Source: Rhodanobacteraceae bacterium
GTDB taxonomy: Bacteria > Pseudomonadota > Gammaproteobacteria > Xanthomonadales > Rhodanobacteraceae
Reading direction: 5' to 3'
Assembly (NCBI GenBank): GCA_004299555.1
Contig: SCQU01000004.1
Span: forward strand, 1 to 64,000
DNA length: 64,000 bases
Shown here: positions 62,155 through 64,000 of the stretch, one piece after another
Layout: each line of letters begins with the position of its first letter
Position numbering within the stretch: the stretch's first letter is position 1
Notes under the pieces: generated by a model
What the model saw: the letters and a program-made list of their open reading frames with translations, nothing else
Told to the model about the DNA's origin: nothing
Databases searched by the model: none
Program-made: the position numbers and the translations under genes

Positions 62155-64000
62155 ATGCCGATGCAGTTGAGTAAGCGCGCGTGCCAGTGGCTGCCCTGGC
62201 TGCTGCTGGCCGTCACCGTCCTGGTCACCGCCATCGTGTACTGGCCGGGAACCACCGGGGGATGGGTATTCGACGATTACCCCAACATCGTCGACAACAC
62301 GGCCATCCACATCACGCGCGGCCACGCGACGCTGGTTGCGTGGATCAACTCGGCACTGTCATCGCCCGCGAGCGTGCTGCATCGGCCGCTGGCGTCGCTG
62401 ACGTTCTCGGCCAACTGGTACTTCGGCAACGGCAATCCGTGGCCGTTCAAGGTTACCAATATCGTCATCCACCTGTTGAACGGCGTGCTGGTGTTCCTGA
62501 TGCTGCGGGCGCTGCTGCGGCTGGTGGCGTTGGTTCCCCCTCCGGCCGGGAGAGGATGGGGCGCGGCGCCGGGCGAGGGTTCATGGCTGGCGAACCGTTT
62601 CCGCGGGCTGCGTACCCGCACCCCTGCCCCTCTCCGGATGGGCGAGGGGTTCTCGGCGCGTATTGATGATGCGGGCGCAACCCGTTTGGCACTCATCGTT
62701 TCCGCGGCGTGGATGCTCCTGCCGATCAACCTGATGGCGGTGTTGTATGTGGTGCAGCGGATGGAAAGCCTGTGCCAGGTATTCGTGCTGGCGGGTTTGT
62801 GGGCCTACCTGCACGGCCGCTGGATGATGCTGACGGCGACCGATCCCCGCCGCGATCACCAGGGGTTTTCACTGGCCGTCGGCGGCATCGTGCTGGGTAC
62901 GGCGCTGGGGCTGACCTCGAAGGAAACCGCCGTGCTGCTGCCGGTGTTTGCGTTGCTGGCGGAAGCGGTGGTGATCCGGTTCGGGCGCGGCCGTGCATCA
63001 ATCAGCGCGCGTCTGGCAGCCCCCCTCTCCCCTCGGGAGAGGGGCGGGGGTGAGGGTACGGATACGCGTGTTGCCGAACCGTTGCGCGAGGTCGCACCCT
63101 CACCCGCCCCTGCGGGGCACCCTCTCCCGGCGGGAGAGGGTGAAGCGAGCATCGACAAGCGCATCTGGGCCCTCTTCACCGTCACCCTGTTCATTCCGGC
63201 GGTATTGGGTTTCGCGTGGGTGCTGCGCGGCGTGCTGCGAGCCGGTGCGCTGGCCGGGCGCGACTTCACCCTGGGCCAGCGCCTTTTGACCGAACCCCGC
63301 GTGCTGGTGGACTACCTGCACTGGACGCTGTTGCCAAACCCCGAAGTGCTGAGCCTGTACCACGACGAGATCGTGAAATCGACCGGCATCCTGACGCCCT
63401 GGACCACGCTCGCTGCCATCGTGTTTCTCGCCGCGCTGGTTGCGGTCGCGGTGTGGTTGCGCAACCGCCGTCCACTGGTGTCGCTCGGCATCGGCTGGTT
63501 TTTTGCCGGCAACCTTCTGACCGCAACGATCGTGCCGCTGGAGCTTGTCTACGAACAGCGCATGTACTTCGCATCGATCGGCGTGCTGCTGGCCGCGGGC
63601 GCGTTGTTGCTCGGCCTGCGCTGGAAGCTCGCGTGGCCGCTCTTGCGCGGCTTCCTGGTCGCGGTGGCCCTGTTGTGGTTTGCCGTCGCGACCAACCTGC
63701 GTGCGCAGGAATGGTCCAACCCGCTGCGCCTTGCGGTTGCCGAAGCGCAACGCCACCCCGATTCCCCGCGGGCGGTCTACGAAGCCGGCCGGCTGCTGCT
63801 GATCGCGTCGGACTACCAACCCGGCAAAATCCAGGATGCCGCGTCGAAGTATCTGCGCCAGGCCGCGGCCATCCCGGGTTCCTCGGCGTTGCCGGACCAG
63901 GCCATGATCATGCTGGTCGATCACCACCACCAGGGCGCGGACGCCGGCTACTGGCGCTCGATGATCCACAAGCTGGCGAGCCAGCCGACCCGGCAGGAAG
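62155..64000 (+). CDS. Second GT-C/TMTC-like membrane protein, two repeat insertions, cut by the right edge
   Basis: An open frame from ATG 62155 (or 62161) to the window end, at least 615 codons without a stop. It parallels the previous protein: 'WPGTTGGWVFDDYPNIVDN' (acidic pair near 40), 'NPWPFKVTNIVIHLLNGVLVFLML' (in part), 'NLMAVLYVVQRMESLCQVFVLAG' (in part), 'RLLTEPRVLVDYLHWTLLPNPEVLSLYHD' (in part), 'PLELVYEQRMYFASIG'. Two family-A repeats are read in frame: about residues 128-170 and 290-333. The C-terminus, perhaps TPR-like, lies beyond the window. Function as for its neighbour: probable sugar transfer at the membrane. Confidence 0.85.
   Translation, partial: MPMQLSKRACQWLPWLLLAVTVLVTAIVYWPGTTGGWVFDDYPNIVDNTAIHITRGHATLVAWINSALSSPASVLHRPLASLTFSANWYFGNGNPWPFKVTNIVIHLLNGVLVFLMLRALLRLVALVPPPAGRGWGAAPGEGSWLANRFRGLRTRTPAPLRMGEGFSARIDDAGATRLALIVSAAWMLLPINLMAVLYVVQRMESLCQVFVLAGLWAYLHGRWMMLTATDPRRDHQGFSLAVGGIVLGTALGLTSKETAVLLPVFALLAEAVVIRFGRGRASISARLAAPLSPRERGGGEGTDTRVAEPLREVAPSPAPAGHPLPAGEGEASIDKRIWALFTVTLFIPAVLGFAWVLRGVLRAGALAGRDFTLGQRLLTEPRVLVDYLHWTLLPNPEVLSLYHDEIVKSTGILTPWTTLAAIVFLAALVAVAVWLRNRRPLVSLGIGWFFAGNLLTATIVPLELVYEQRMYFASIGVLLAAGALLLGLRWKLAWPLLRGFLVAVALLWFAVATNLRAQEWSNPLRLAVAEAQRHPDSPRAVYEAGRLLLIASDYQPGKIQDAASKYLRQAAAIPGSSALPDQAMIMLVDHHHQGADAGYWRSMIHKLASQPTRQE
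62536..62655. repeat. Family-A repeat 1 inside the second GT-C gene
   Basis: CCCCCTCCGGCCGGGAGAGG, ATGGGGCGCGGCGCCGGGCGAGGGT, a unique spacer, then CCCGCACCCCTGCCCCTCTC and GGATGGGCGAGGGG. In frame; located in the loop where the neighbour gene holds family C. Confidence 0.9.
63015..63146. repeat. Family-A repeat 2 inside the second GT-C gene
   Basis: CCCCTCTCCCCTCGGGAGAGGGG, GGGGTGAGGGT, a unique ~30-bp spacer, CACCCTCACCCGCCCCTGCG and ACCCTCTCCCGGCGGGAGAGGGT. In frame with the host gene, between two predicted membrane helices. Confidence 0.9.

Overview
The window is high-GC DNA from a gammaproteobacterium, most likely of the Xanthomonadales/Lysobacterales (Rhodanobacteraceae-like). The grounds are an rmlB-A-C-D order, a pyrophosphate-dependent phosphofructokinase beside a membrane pyrophosphatase, a fimT-pilV-pilW-pilX-pilY1-pilE minor-pilin operon, RpoN-type pilin promoters and a GC-rich repeat load. 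Genus is inference; the partial 16S at the left edge would settle it.

Layout. 0-0.65 kb: 5' end of a leftward rrn operon with leader and promoter. 0.8-4.8 kb: DUF192 protein, rubredoxin, hemL, glyoxalase I and a Cys/Met-metabolism PLP enzyme. 5-20 kb: two complete tandem copies of a functional-amyloid (Fap-type) module. Each has six rightward genes (fapA-position protein, FapB-like, FapC-like amyloid, FapD C39-like protease, FapE-like, FapF-like outer-membrane barrel) behind a sigma-54 promoter, followed by a convergent sigma-54 activator gene. 20-24.9 kb (leftward): COG2345-type regulator with a small exported protein, then adk - membrane protein - mpl - LON-domain protein. 25-33 kb: a carbon/energy block of PPi-PFK, PEP-mutase-family protein, K+-independent H+-pyrophosphatase, pyruvate kinase, TonB-C-like protein and class I FBP aldolase. 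33.5-40.6 kb: metF, a secreted protein, dsbC, purL, a Rieske protein and a small membrane protein. 41.3-49.6 kb (leftward): minor pilins and PilY1. 50-56.5 kb (leftward): rmlB, rmlA, rmlC and rmlD for dTDP-L-rhamnose, broken up by repeat arrays and a GIY-YIG nuclease gene. 57-58.5 kb: two major-type pilins, each with its own sigma-54 promoter. 58.6-59.5 kb: an AbiE-like toxin-antitoxin pair. 59.6-64 kb: two large GT-C/TMTC-like membrane proteins, the second running off the right edge.

Two themes stand out. First, a surface-structure programme (amyloid twice, type IV pili, rhamnose, possible glycosylation) with at least five -24/-12 promoters and two dedicated activators. Second, from about 23 kb rightward, but not in the amyloid region, the DNA is saturated with small GC-rich palindromic repeats. 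They form tandem arrays (periods 26, 31, 32, 39, about 81 and about 97 bp) and sit in frame inside several genes (mpl, rmlD, both GT-C proteins, probably the PilW leader and a TonB-like protein). The same loop of the two GT-C paralogues has been filled by two unrelated repeat families. This protein-invading repeat system is the most unusual feature of the window.
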